Positions 23,853 through 35,349 of a stretch of 56,646 bases of DNA are shown here, in pieces. Every line of letters begins with the position of its first letter. The first letter of the stretch is position 1. The notes beneath the pieces were generated by a model. It had not been told where the DNA came from. It saw nothing but the letters and a program-made list of their open reading frames with translations, and searched no databases. Made by a program: the position numbers and the translations under genes. The DNA comes from Lingula anatina (Eukaryota; Brachiopoda; Lingulata; Lingulida; Lingulidae): the NCBI RefSeq assembly GCF_001039355.2, contig NW_019775651.1, positions 20,812 to 77,457 on the forward strand. The letters run 5' to 3'.

Positions 23853-23853
23853 N
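23853..23853. other. Assembly join between gene region and SDR array
   Basis: A single N directly follows the truncated last copy of the 51-bp array. Sequence to the right no longer belongs to the discoidin gene and matches the SDR-array flank. Linkage across this point should be treated as unproven. Confidence 0.7.
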
Positions 23854-23871
23854 TATATGTAAAGGTACATA

Positions 23872-24022
23872 ACACTTGGGTGGGCCATAATCTAGGCCTG
23901 GGGGTTTCTGTACGACTCAATAAGAACCGGGATCTCATACAAGGGACTCTTAAGTACGCGGCACCGGTCTGACTCCAACTGCAGCTGCACGGTGCAAGTT
24001 CAGAAAAGAAGTTATTTAACTT
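23872..24022. repeat. Inverted repeat arm 1 flanking the copy A region
   Basis: About 150 bp that aligns, reverse-complemented and at high identity, to 31376-31515. Shared words include CATAATCTAGGC, CAATAAGAACCGGG, CGCGGCACCGGTCTGACTC and TGCAGCTGCACGGTGCAAGT. The two arms lie on either side of SDR copy A. Confidence 0.8.
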
Positions 24023-24249
24023 CTAAGACACCATTCCATAGACACCATTTGTCTAAGTAGATCGTTCCGACTGTTCGGGGACTCATGCTGAGTGCAATCA
24101 GCTTTAATGTATGACACGACTCCTGTTTTTTTCCCCAACGTACTTGTTTAAATACCTGCTTTTCTGTATTCTTCTCGAGGCTAGGAGGAAGCATATCATT
24201 CAGTAAGTTGATTGCATTCAGCAAGGGTCCCCGCAAACTTGGATCGATC

Positions 24250-24520
24250 TACGTAGACCGATGGCGTCTTCGGGAATGGGCCAAAATCAGGCCATCAAGA
24301 TTGAAATGAAACGCTTTCAAGCCGCTGTCAGTTGGCAAATTCTTTTCAACAACGGCTTTTGTCATTTTAAAAGTTAAAATTTCATTGGTAAACCTTCTTC
24401 CATACGTATTTGATCATGGTTCTTCCAATACTTCTGAATTCAGTACATTTCATCACTTTTATTGAATATAAAAGGGTTGAAAATTAATTTGGATATCAAT
24501 TTTAATTCGATTTATTATCG
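24250..24520. repeat. Array-associated repeat block (TTGATCATGG block)
   Basis: Similar in direct orientation to 37415-37640 and 46735-46960. Shared words include TTGATCATGGTTCTTCCAAT and AATTAATTTGGATATCAAT. At 54601-54640 only its right end is present, next to the microsatellite. Near copy A it keeps the same orientation although copy A itself is inverted, so an inversion breakpoint lies between about 24520 and 24860. Confidence 0.75.
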
Positions 24521-24859
24521 TCCTTTCAATATCAGTGTTTTTCCTGCACGCCTTTTGAGTGGCTTCATTGAAGATTGACACGCTGTCGGTGCGGACCCTA
24601 CGATTTTTTTCAACCTTGTGTTCAGATTAAGAAAAACTACAATTTCACATTTATGCAAATGAATTACACCAAAGATGAGTACAACTCTTTGATTACACTA
24701 ACATTGAAACAACCTAACTATTCTTATGCCTCCTAAACTATCACTTTATTTTTCAATGAGCAGGACATTGGGAAAGAAGGCTGTAAACGACGTATGTAGG
24801 TTGTCTTTCAAATACAATTGGCCATTTATAAATATTAACCCCCCCTCCCCCATATGTCC

Positions 24860-24983
24860 ATATGTGAGTCTGCATGATTTTACAATATCATGGGTCAGAA
24901 AATCAGGGTGTATATTGTCTTAACTATCAGGTAAGGAAAACATGGATGCTTGATTCCTATCATATCATTAGAATGAGATTCCA

Positions 24984-25018
<35 letters not shown>

Positions 25019-27300
25019 ACAAGTAAGCTGATCAGGTTTACATTGTTGTTTTCCAATCCAATAAGTTCACGCTTAATTCTTTCTTCGAGTGACTAAACAT
25101 GGGAATTTGGTTACAGTTTTATTACTTGTGGTTGCAGTTGTTCTTAAGCGCCATCTAGCGATGATTTACAAATAATGTATTACGTATTTATCAACCACAA
25201 TAGGGTGATCTGGCAAATTCGTGGCATTGCATTTTAGCAGAAGAAATCGTATATTTAAGTTAAATTGCAGTGCTCTTAAGGATGTAGACGTCTGCAAGAG
25301 GTGAGCACCACCTAAGTGAACGAATAAAGTGTTACATTTATAGTTAAGGAAGGAAAGGACCCAAATGCAAATGTAGCCTGTGGAATCTATATGCATTTAG
25401 TGAAACTGTGCAATAATAGAACATGTTTACATTATTTTATGCATCCATATTAGTGAGCATTGTATGTAGAAATGTTTGTTTTTCACAATTAATTAAGTCT
25501 ACATTTTGTATATTTTTCATATATTTTTCATTTATCTTGGTAGACTTCATGTGTATCAGTATATTATTAGTAGAAAGACATTCCCCTTACTGTCCTACAT
25601 GTAAATATTTCACTGTTTGTAGAAATGTTTGTCCTTGCCCAGTCGGTGAAGAGCTTCAAAGCTAATGCTTTCTTTCCATTTATACCCGACATGAAATAAA
25701 ATTTATTGTACTTTATTGTAGTTACCGGTATTTTTTATTAAGTACATAAGGTAAAGTACATGTACATAAGGCGCTTTCAGTGAATGTTTGAACTGCACCT
25801 ACTCTTCATAAGGTACATATGAACTGAGCAGCGGTGGAGCGTGGATTCCCAGTAACACATATATACCACTTCTACTGGTTCCTTATTCCACTCAATTAAG
25901 TCGACATGCCAAGGGATAAACTGAATAAATCACTCGATCAGCCATAAAAGAGCTTTAGACTGCTACTTTCTTAAAATTTGTGGTCAGAAATTTAACCCAC
26001 TTATGTGACTTACTTTTCTGCAGCATAGAAAGCTACCAGAAAAATCCATTCAAATATAATTTTTTTTGGTAATATTAAGCGACGTCTTTTGGTAATTCTC
26101 TTATATATACTCCTTGAAACTATATGCTGGTATTTGGTATGTTTTTGTAGCAAAAATTGACTTCATATGAATCTTTAATGTCGCTGTATCTAGGTCACGC
26201 AATGTGATGCGTGAGTGTTTTTAAAATGCGTGTTTAATATTGTATAGTTGAAGACATTTTTGTCTTAGTATATGGCATCTATAGTTGACTGAAACCTGGA
26301 TATACCTGTAAACATGTAAATGCACGTCACCTCGAAGTATTCTGTCTAATGGGAGCTAGGGGCGGGGGGAAGGGTGTTGTCTGGGTAAATCCCACGTTTC
26401 GCCGAAGTGTACACATCTTTTACCCTCTACTAGGGCCGCAGTTATTATTGTGGACATTTTTTTGCTGAGGCCCACAGTATAAAGATTATTCATCTATTTA
26501 ACCAGAGACATATCTAATAATATCTGGTGAAAAATCAATCTGCGACCCTGGTAGAGGTACACATCTTTGAGGCTCAGACGAAGTCCTATGTCTGCTCTAT
26601 ACCGGCAATATACTATAGCTACGGGTTTGGTGTAAAATGAAAACTTGAAAGGAAATGCACGTGTCTAACCGGTATGTGTATATTTGTGTGTGTGTGCATG
26701 TACGTGACGACATATTCTTGTACGTTTACTAAGCTTATGAGAGCACTTTTACTTGGCGTTTCACTCTCCGTATGCTTTTTCTCGACCCTCTGTCCGCGCA
26801 TTCCAAACGATTGACGTGCTGCCAGCCAAATAAGAAGGCAACAGATGTTCAACAGAGTGAAATACAGGTCTCGCTTAGTGTGTTAGTTGTCCAATTGCAG
26901 TGGGCGGTAGTTTTATGGTACATATTTATATTACTCAATTTGCCTCAGCCAGCCAGTCCTCAGCCCAATAGGGTTGACACCCCAAGACCGAAATACGTCG
27001 AGTACTTTGATAATTTTGAAATTTTGTCTCCCTATTTCTTTAGTGTTCACCAAATCGGTGAATACGTAAGCTCAGCACCTGTGCTATACTTCATTTAATG
27101 CTAAATTATTACTATTATTATTTTTACCAAACTTGCAACCCGAGGGTTGGATTATTACAATCATTGCATCATAGTTGAATAAAACCATTAGTAAGAAAGA
27201 ATAAAGGAATATTAAAAGACAAATGTAAACAAATTTAAAACAAAATTTAAAACAAATATATCAAAACTCAACGTACTTCCGTCTTGGGAGTTAAACTCCC
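24860..27300 (+). repeat. Upstream flank of SDR copy A (inverted unit)
   Basis: Reverse-complement matches link this stretch to 36140-37395, 44950-46260 and 52900-54600, the upstream flanks of B, C and D. Anchors are the ATT microsatellite at about 24979-25017, a CTCTTGCAGACG-type word near 25290, GTCAACTATAG near 26280 and the CAGCACCTGTGCTA arm at 27071-27095. A block at about 25800-26190 matches 54840-55230 in direct orientation. No protein-coding exon is supported. Confidence 0.7.
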
Positions 27301-27301
27301 T

Positions 27302-30243
27302 GAAGAAGGGGGCGTATCTCTAGCAGTGAAATGTGATGTCACAAACAGAGCTGAGGTAAAAGGGGTGTGACATTTTGCATGAATGAGATATGAATCATGT
27401 TATGAATTGGGACAGGACATTTTTGAGCTACGGTAAGATTGGCGCAAGGTAAAATTGATATAATTTCAGGAAATAAAACAAGGAAAAAGATTTGTTCGGG
27501 ATTAACAATAATTTAAGTGAAAGGCGGCGAGTTATATGCGGCATCTCCGTGTTCTTCAAAGTGGAAGCAACGTGGCTCTTTACATGTCAGGACTATACTT
27601 ATACACTGTGCTTAAATAGTGGTTCCTTAAAATGCAATTTTCCAAAGAATTCTTAAAATGGTTAAATTGTTATTGATAAAAATGATCTTAAAACCTAGCA
27701 TTGAAAGAATACAACACTAAATATCCCCGCGTAGTTGAAGGAGCTTATTCAGCACACAGAAAGCACCCTGGGTCCCGTGGATATCTTGGTGAATAACGCG
27801 GGTATCTGGGTGATAAGGTGTATGAAGAACCTTCACGTGGAAGAGTGGGATCAGCAAGTGGATGTGAACATCAAGGTAGGACCAAAGTGGGTTTTAAAGT
27901 GTACTGGCAGTCAGCAAGTAGATCATCGGAAATCCTCAAGTTTGCACTAGGATAAAGTGTTTTGTACTATTTTAATTAAAACCAATATGACTTCTAAGCG
28001 AAATACGTCATGCGTCTTCCTGGCTTTTCACAGAAGAAAACGCCAATATCGAATACTTTTATGTGAGGGATTTTCTAGTTTGAAGGTCTGAACTTGGAAA
28101 GGTACAAATGTAGACACGCATTTTTTAGGCCATTTAGACAAAAGATACGGCGTTGGAGCTTTCTCAAATGTGTATGATCACCTTTAAGATACACCTTAAA
28201 TAATCGTTAAGATTCTTCTTCTACAGGGAGTGTTGAACTGTATTGGAGCTGTGATCTCAGGGATGTGTGAAAGGAAAAGTGGTCATATCGTCAACATGTC
28301 GTCACAAAATGGAAAGAAGGTAATAGTTAATTGCCAGCTCTCCCTTCTGTATGAAAGATGAAAGTTGGAGAATCCGATTCAGTCAGAAAGCCTGTTGACC
28401 TATCAGTTTTCAGAGTTGCAAAAATAATCCTTGGTGATTTTCATCATCTTGTTACAAACTTGGTTCACTTAGACCTATTTCGTTTAGTTAATCAGTTTGT
28501 TCTTACGTCTCTCATACTGCAAAATCAATCCATCTACAACTTTTCATTCGAAAGCATTTTAACTTCAAAAAGTGCAAGAAACCTTTTCATCAAATGAATA
28601 CTATTCAAACCCCAGTTACTTGTCATTTTTTATATTTACAGCACCACAGTTACAGCATTGAAACAAATTCGTCGAAACAAATTTTATATACCAATAGTTA
28701 AGTACGCTACACTGAAGGCAATGGACATTTAGAGCTCTGATAACTTCATGAAATTTAATTTGTTTTACACATATTTGGATCGGACATGATGCAAATCTTT
28801 TAAATAATTTAATTCTGTTTAAATGCACATTAATTCATTTATAAATTACTATATTATTCCAGGGTAGGGCTAGCCGTGTACACAGGGTCGAAGTTCTTCG
28901 TTGAAGGGATGTCACGGACGCTACGCCAGGAAGTTTGTAAGGATGGGGTTCGTGTTACTTGTATTCAACCTGGTGAAGTTGAAACGCCCGGTTACGCCAC
29001 GAATAGAATGACAATGGAAGATGAGCAGGTAGAACTTTGTCCACTACATCTCTTATTGCCAGCTTTTAAAGTAAAAAATCGATATCTGATTTACATGTAC
29101 ATGACATGCTTCATCAATTTATCGTCAAATCAAATTAAGGGTAGGCGAATTTGTTCCGGGTTTTCAGTAAATTTTGTCTGTTACCTCATAAAAACGGGTT
29201 CTGGCGTTTGTATCCAATACTTGTTATCATGTCCAAGATTGTAATGATCTATGTTAAGCTGATATATAACTGGTTTAAAAGCAATGTATCGGCCGATTCA
29301 TGTGTGGTGCCATTTTCCAACGGGGTTAATATTGAGAGTAAAGAAATTATCAACTAAGAGGCCAGAAGAGCCGAGAGCTAGCTAGGCCACGTCCTAAATA
29401 TGGCGGACCTACTTGACAGGAAGACCGCTTAATCCTGTATTGGTCTATCCGCCTATCCCATGCATCCCCCTCCTTTGATCTTGCTCCGAGTTTCTCTTCC
29501 CTTTATTTTTATGTCCAAATATAGCGTAAAGCATGAGAGGATGAAGATAATTGAGGCAGCATATTGTACTGTAGATGAATTACATGTACACAAAACATGG
29601 GACAATTAAGGCTTCAGTAAAACCGAAGAACTATCAATATCTCGCAGAGAGTGTAGGTTTTACAATATCTGGCCTTTTAGACAAAATGGTCTTTTGGGAT
29701 TGCCAGTCGCGGGTTTGTGATTGTGAACGCCGAAGTAACGACTTCAACTGCGATGGTGCGAACGTCAAAATACTTGCTGCAAGCACCGCAATTTTTATTA
29801 GGAACGATTTGATCAGCTTTCGATCATGTCTCTCGCTGTTTATGTACGAAAACAACACGCCAAGCTTTCGGAAATTCCAAGTTCTAAATTGGGTTAGTAG
29901 TTAATTTACAAGGCCGTGGCTTGAAATAACTAACGGCAATTTTTGTTTGTGAGGCCTAAATATCAAAATGGCATTTCGGCTGGCATTTGCTTCCGCGAAG
30001 GTTTTGTTTGCAGAATAAATGAAGCAAATTCTCTTTGAAAGTAGCATTATAAAAACCAGTGACCTAGAGCGTGCAAAATATATATTATTATCATTTCAGT
30101 GTAAACCGCTGTTCACTTACCCTCGCTCTTACCCAGTTCTGGAATCTGAAGTCATCGCCCAGGCTGTCCTCTACGCAGTCGCGCAGCCAGATCACGTGGC
30201 CGTCAACGAGATTCTTGTGCAGCCCAGGGAGACCGCGCTGTAG
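27302..30243 (+). pseudogene. SDR copy A: inverted, 5'-truncated pseudogene
   Basis: Exons by comparison with B-D: 27302-27355 (only the last 18 codons of exon 2), 27735-27875, 28227-28319, 28863-29028 and 30100-30243. Two lesions break it. First, a deletion of about 365 bp relative to copy C removes the start of exon 2 including the glycine-rich TGASSGIG cofactor motif, joining upstream sequence directly to the EEGG codons. Second, the exon 5 acceptor region has lost 5 bp (166 nt instead of 171), shifting the frame before YTGSK. Elsewhere the sequence is well preserved: NNAG, NMSS, YTGSK and the stop codon are all readable. It is convergent with copy B. Confidence 0.85.
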
Positions 30244-30419
30244 ATCATACCACTTTTTAATTGCTTGGTATCTAGTCAGAAAGAAGTGTTAGCAACAAGA
30301 AACATATTTGGGGATTAAATACTCTTTGTAGCGGTCGTCATATTCAAGGGACTCGTACAACTGCACCTTGGTTGGAGCAAGTGCCAAGACAAGTGGTTCT
30401 GCAAACTACCCCTGTAGAT

Positions 30420-30720
30420 CTCTCTAAGGTACTGGACTTCACATTACATCAGGCAGTATATACAGTATTCTGCTTTCTTTCTGTGCTATAATAAATCTTT
30501 TGTCTTTTTCGGTAATTCATTTGAACAAGTATGCTGTTGCGCGCGCAATTACATTTGCATCCCCTTACTGGAACTGTGGAAAATGTGCCTGTAATATCCG
30601 CCAACCTGGCTGAACAGGTACATGTAAATTGGTCAATTTTCGACCAGAAATGTGATGAAGGTACAGTTTTAAAGCTACTTTTTGGCAGAACGAGGGGTTT
30701 ATTTTGAGTAGTACTTGGCA
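30420..30720 (-). repeat. SDR 3'-flank block, copy A (inverted)
   Basis: Reverse complement of the block found at 37850-38200, 48725-49200 and 55940-56470. Shared words include ACTGGACTTCACATTACATC, TACTGGAACTGTGGAAA and AAATTGGTCAATTTTCGACC. It sits just after the SDR stop codon in each unit. The open frames it contains differ between copies and are not genes. Confidence 0.75.
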
Positions 30721-30830
30721 TGTCTACTTTATTTAAGCCTTGGACATAATAATAAATTATTATATGCGTTACTTGGAGTCCACGCTCGCTTTATATGAAA
30801 CATTATCGTAAAGACAAGGTCAATGATAAG

Positions 30831-31053
30831 GGTGCATTCCCAGAGCTTTAGAACGATCCAGAGCTTTAGATTTAGATCGACCTAACTAACTGGGGGTTCA
30901 CGCTAAATTGTAGTCAGCCGAGCGCGCACCATAGTTAATTGCCCCCTTACAGCTTTTAGTAGGCGGGACAGACGCTTAAGCCGGCTAAGCTGACAGTAAT
31001 CTAGTTAGACTCCCCACAGAGATAGATCGATCTAAAATCTATGGGAATGGGGT
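30831..31053. mobile_element. MITE of the GATCGATCTA family, copy 1
   Basis: About 220 bp with imperfect terminal inverted repeats (CATTCCCA... / ...GGGAATGGGG) and subterminal TTAGATCGA words. It aligns reverse-complemented along its whole length to 56010-56224. The equivalent position near 47620 lacks it, so it is an insertion. Confidence 0.7.
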
Positions 31054-31059
31054 CTTAAC

Positions 31060-32728
31060 ACACATCTTCTAAGACCTCCGTGAAAGCGTTTTGTCCATAG
31101 TACTTACAGGAGTCTGAAAGTCATCTTACAGGTAGACAATTCAGCACAGCCTGACAGCTAAACACGCTGCTTGGCTCTCTCCTCCGGTGGCCTCGTCACC
31201 GGAACAAGTGACCACGTAGCTCATTAACTCCCAGGCCGAGCAAAAAGGACGTTTTTTAAAGCCCAAAATTTACAAAATAAGCTTTCAGATTGTGTATTTG
31301 GAGAAAGATATCATTAGTTGTTTTCTGAGGAATATGATTCGTTTAAGCCATTTGAGATTCGTTTAAGCCATTTAAGCCACCTTTAAATAACTTCTTTTCT
31401 GCACTTGCACCGTGCAGCTGCAGTCAGAGTCAGACCGGTGCCGCGTACTATAGTGTCCACTGTATGAGACCCCGGTTCTTATTGAATCGTGCAGAAACTC
31501 CCAAGCCTAGATTATGCCCCACCTAAGGCACGTTGTTTCTAACCCATATGAATCTAACAGAAGGCGCATTCTCCGTTACCTGGAACATCAATTTCTTATA
31601 AAATTAAAATCGGTCTCTTATGCGTGGGAAAAGCAGCGAAAAATCGATGAAAACGCGATCAAACATTTATTCCATTTTTTAAAACAACACAAAGTGTTAG
31701 CTGTGTATGTCGATGCCATCCGCCGGTAAAAGCATGGTTGCAGTCTTTGGTCCCGTTGATCATCTTACCTTGTCTTCGTAATCGTCTTCTTGACCTTGGT
31801 TTGTAAAATTCCATCTGGTTTTATATTTTTTTTCATGAAAGCTTTAGCATGCATTTTTGGCTGTATATATAAAGTAAATTTGTTCTAACACAAGCTTTCG
31901 AAGAAGCTTTCAACGATTGGTTAAGCTCTTCATTGCTTTATTTAACGATATAAATATAATACACGTCTCAGGATTCCCCTGGTGTAAACTCAAGCAACAT
32001 ACCAGTAAATGCATTGAATTTGTTAAAAATCAAAAATATGAAATGCAGAAAAATAAACGTCTGAGTTAACTTACGTGTCGCCCAGGAATCCATTCACGGA
32101 AGAAGAATTCAAGTAAGTATGCACAAATAGAAGAAGTGCAATCAACTTTTTTTCTGAAAAAGGGCAAATCAATAGGTACCGGTATATGTACAGTACATAA
32201 TTTTTTGCAATACAGTAGCGATATATAACGATTTGGTGGTGGTAATAAATTTTAATTATTTACTCCAAATACTAGATTTTCACAGGAGGATACTTCATTC
32301 ACAGTTCTGTTTCCTTGTAATTCTGTTCACTGGAATTTAAAGCAATAAAATAAAAACACCCTAAACGCATCTAATTCCTTTTCACACCAGTAATTGGTTG
32401 GTAATTAAAGCTTCACTCATTTCATGTCAAACTGCAAATGTGTAGTAATCTGATATTTCAAGACAGAATACCATTTTTTTTAGGTAAAAATGATTATTTC
32501 TAGATACATGCATGGTGTCTAAAGGAGCCCCACGCAGAAGTGTTAACATATAATTATATGTACAGATATTTGAAATCACGTCATAATGAAAGTAGCAGTC
32601 TGCAATAAAACTGTTTTGAAAGTTAATTGTTCGTGTTTCATTCAAATATTTCAAAAGCGCTGTGCAGTGTCTAGTACCGTTACTTGTATGGACCATCTCC
32701 GGATGTGACGTCATTCCCATTGGGAGAA
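31060..32728. other. Spacer between convergent SDR copies A and B
   Basis: Apart from the inverted repeat at 31376-31515, the sequence has no match elsewhere in the window. Homology with the other SDR 3' flanks stops near 32728, so a rearrangement breakpoint lies there. A 71-residue open frame at 31514-31729 has no splice or domain support. Confidence 0.5.
31376..31515. repeat. Inverted repeat arm 2 flanking the copy A region
   Basis: Reverse-complement partner of 23872-24022, about 7.4 kb apart. Confidence 0.8.
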
Positions 32729-32750
32729 TGCACTTGAGAAGTGATATGAT

Positions 32751-35346
32751 CTACAGCGGGTTCTCCCTGGGCTGCACGAGAATCTCGTTGACGGCCACGT
32801 GATCTGGCTGCGTGACTGCATAAAGGACTGCCTGGGCGATAACTTCAGGTTCCATAATTGGATAAGGAAAAGGGTAAGTGTACAGCGGTTTACACTGAAA
32901 TGATATGATAATAGTATATATTTTTCACGCTCCAAATCACTGGGTTTATAATGCTAATTTCAAAGACAATTTGCTTCATTTATTCTGAAAAAAAAAAAAC
33001 CTTCTCGGAAGCATATGTCAGTCGAAATGCCAGTTTCATAATTTAGGCCTCAAAAACGAGAATTGCCGTTAGTGATTTCGAGCTACAGTTTTGTAAATTA
33101 ACAACTTAAACCCCAATTTCATGAATATTGCGGTGCTGGCAGTAAGTACGTTGACGTTCGCACCATAAAATCGCAGTATAAGTCGTTACTTGGCGTTCAC
33201 AATCTCAAATCCGCGACTCGCAATCCAAACGACCATACTGTTTAAAAGGCCTGATATTGTAAAACCTACAATCTGAATATGCATGGTACCAGATATTGAC
33301 CACTGAGGAAAAACACATAAAGCACAGTCACTAGTAATAAAACAAATTACGTGTAACCTTAATATGATCTGACGATAAATTTATACACATGTAGCATATC
33401 AGCAGTGTCCCGCTCACGGATCAATTATCGATTTTTATTTAAAATGGGCAATAAGAGATCCAGTGGACATTATGTCGTGAAATGTGTTACCTGCCTATCT
33501 TCGATTGTCATCAAACTGTGAGCGTAACCGGGCGTTTCAACATCACCAGGCTGAATACAAGTAACGCGAACGCCATCCTTGCAAACTTCCTTACGAAGCG
33601 TCCGTGACATCCCCTCTACGAAGAACTTCGACCCTGTGTACACGGCAAACCCTACAAAAGCCTGGAATGCCATAGTAATGTATGCAATGAATTAATGTGC
33701 ATTGAAACAGAATTAAATTAAGTAAAATGTTTGCAGCATGTCCGATCCAAATATGTAATACGTGTTAAATTTCATGAAGTTATCAGAGCTCTACATGTAC
33801 ATTGCCTTCAGTGTAGCGTACGTTGGCCTAAGTATCGGTATATGAAATTTGTTTCGACGAAATGCGGTCACGGTGGAACTATAAATATAAAAAAGTGACA
33901 AGTAACTGTTGTTCGAATAATCCATTGGATAACTAGGTTCCTTGCACTTTTTGAAGTAAAAAGGCTATTGAATGAACAGTTGTACATGGTTTGATTTGCA
34001 TAATGAATGACATAAGAACAAACTGATTAACTAAACGAAAAAGGTCCATGCGAGCCGAGTTTGCTACAAAATGATGAAAATTACCATTTTTGAAACTCTG
34101 AAAGCTTATGGATCAACAAACTATCTGACTGGATCGGAGTCTTACGCTTTCATTTTTCATACAGAAGTGAGAGCTGACAATTAACCATTAGGGCCTACCT
34201 TCTTTCCATTTTCTGATGACATGTTGACGATATGACCACTTTTTCTTTCACACATCCCTGAGATCACAGCTCCGATGCAGTTCAACACTCCCTGTAGAAA
34301 AAGATTCTGACAGATTCGTTAAGGTATATCTTAAAGGTGTTTATACTCATTTTAAATGCACTAACGACAAATCTTTTGTCTAAATGGCCTGAAAAATACA
34401 TGTCTACAAATTCAGACTTTCAAACTAGAAAAACCGTCAAATAAAAGTAGTTTATGTTGGCGTTTTCTTCATGAAAAGCATGGTACTCTGAATAAATAAT
34501 AATTCGCTTAGAACTAACTGGTTAAATTGAAATGGTACGAAACAACTTATCCCAGTACAGGATTTTGATAATATAGGGGTTGTTTACCAGGTAACTTTGA
34601 AAACCAAAGTGGCTCTACCTTGATGTTCACATCCACTTGCTGATCCCACTCCTCCTCGTGAAGGTTCTTCATACACCTTATCACCCAGTAACCAGCGTTA
34701 TTCACCAAGATATCCACGGGACCCAGGGTGCTTTCTGTGTGCTGAATAAGCTCCTTCACCTATGCGGAGATACTTAGCGTTGTACTATTTCAATGCTTGG
34801 TTTTTAGATTACAATTTAACCATTTTAAGAATACTTTGGACAATTTCATTTTTGAGGAATCTCTGCTTTTCAGGTACAATGTATAAGTATAATTTTGCCA
34901 TGTTAAGAAACACGTTGCTTCAACCCTGAAGAATACTACCGGTAGACGCCGCATATAACTCACTGCGTTTCACTTAAATTATGGCTTATCTCGAACATAT
35001 CTTTTTCTTTGTTTTATTTCTCGAAATTATATAGATATTGCCCAACCCAAATCATATAGCGTACTTCAAAAAGATTCTGCCCCACATTCATAACACGATT
35101 CACATCTCATTCATACACAATGCCACACCCTTTTTACCTCAGCTCTGTTCGTAACATCGCATTTCACTGCTAGAGCTTCGCCCCCTTCCTTTAAAATTTC
35201 ATCCTGGATTTCTTTTAACAAGTTCTCCCGTCTTGCTGCCATGGCGACCTTTGCACCAGCAGCAGCCAGTTGACGAGAGATGGCAGCACCAATGCCACTA
35301 GAGGCTCCTGTTACCACGGCAACCTTTCCAGAAAGAGGTTTGTCAT
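32751..35346 (-). CDS. SDR copy B: classical short-chain dehydrogenase/reductase
   Basis: Exons 2-6 on the minus strand: 35138-35346 (209 nt), 34619-34759 (141), 34199-34291 (93), 33491-33661 (171) and 32751-32894 (144, stop TAG), giving 251 residues after a first exon I could not place. Classical SDR signatures are complete: TGASSGIG cofactor loop, AARR after strand 2 (a basic residue typical of NADP(H) preference), NNAG, catalytic Ser in NMSS, YTGSK (Tyr and Lys) and PGDVETPG. The C-terminal AVLYAVTQPDHVAVNEILV resembles YdfG-type 3-hydroxyacid dehydrogenases and related cytosolic SDRs. Substrate is unknown. All splice sites are consensus. Homology with the other copies' 3' flanks ends about 20 bp after the stop. 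Confidence 0.85.
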
Positions 35347-35349
35347 CTG

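Noticed and set aside
23556-23888. 110-residue minus-strand frame across the 51-bp array
   Set aside because: It exists only because the repeat unit is open in both directions; the plus strand carries the Cys-rich module with proper splice context.
26772-27098. 108-residue open frame upstream of SDR copy A
   Set aside because: Homologous flanks of C and D do not keep the frame, and it overlaps the inverted E-box arm. It is noncoding flank.
31514-31729. 71-residue open frame between SDR copies A and B
   Set aside because: No acceptor or donor with matching phase, no recognised domain and no counterpart in other units.
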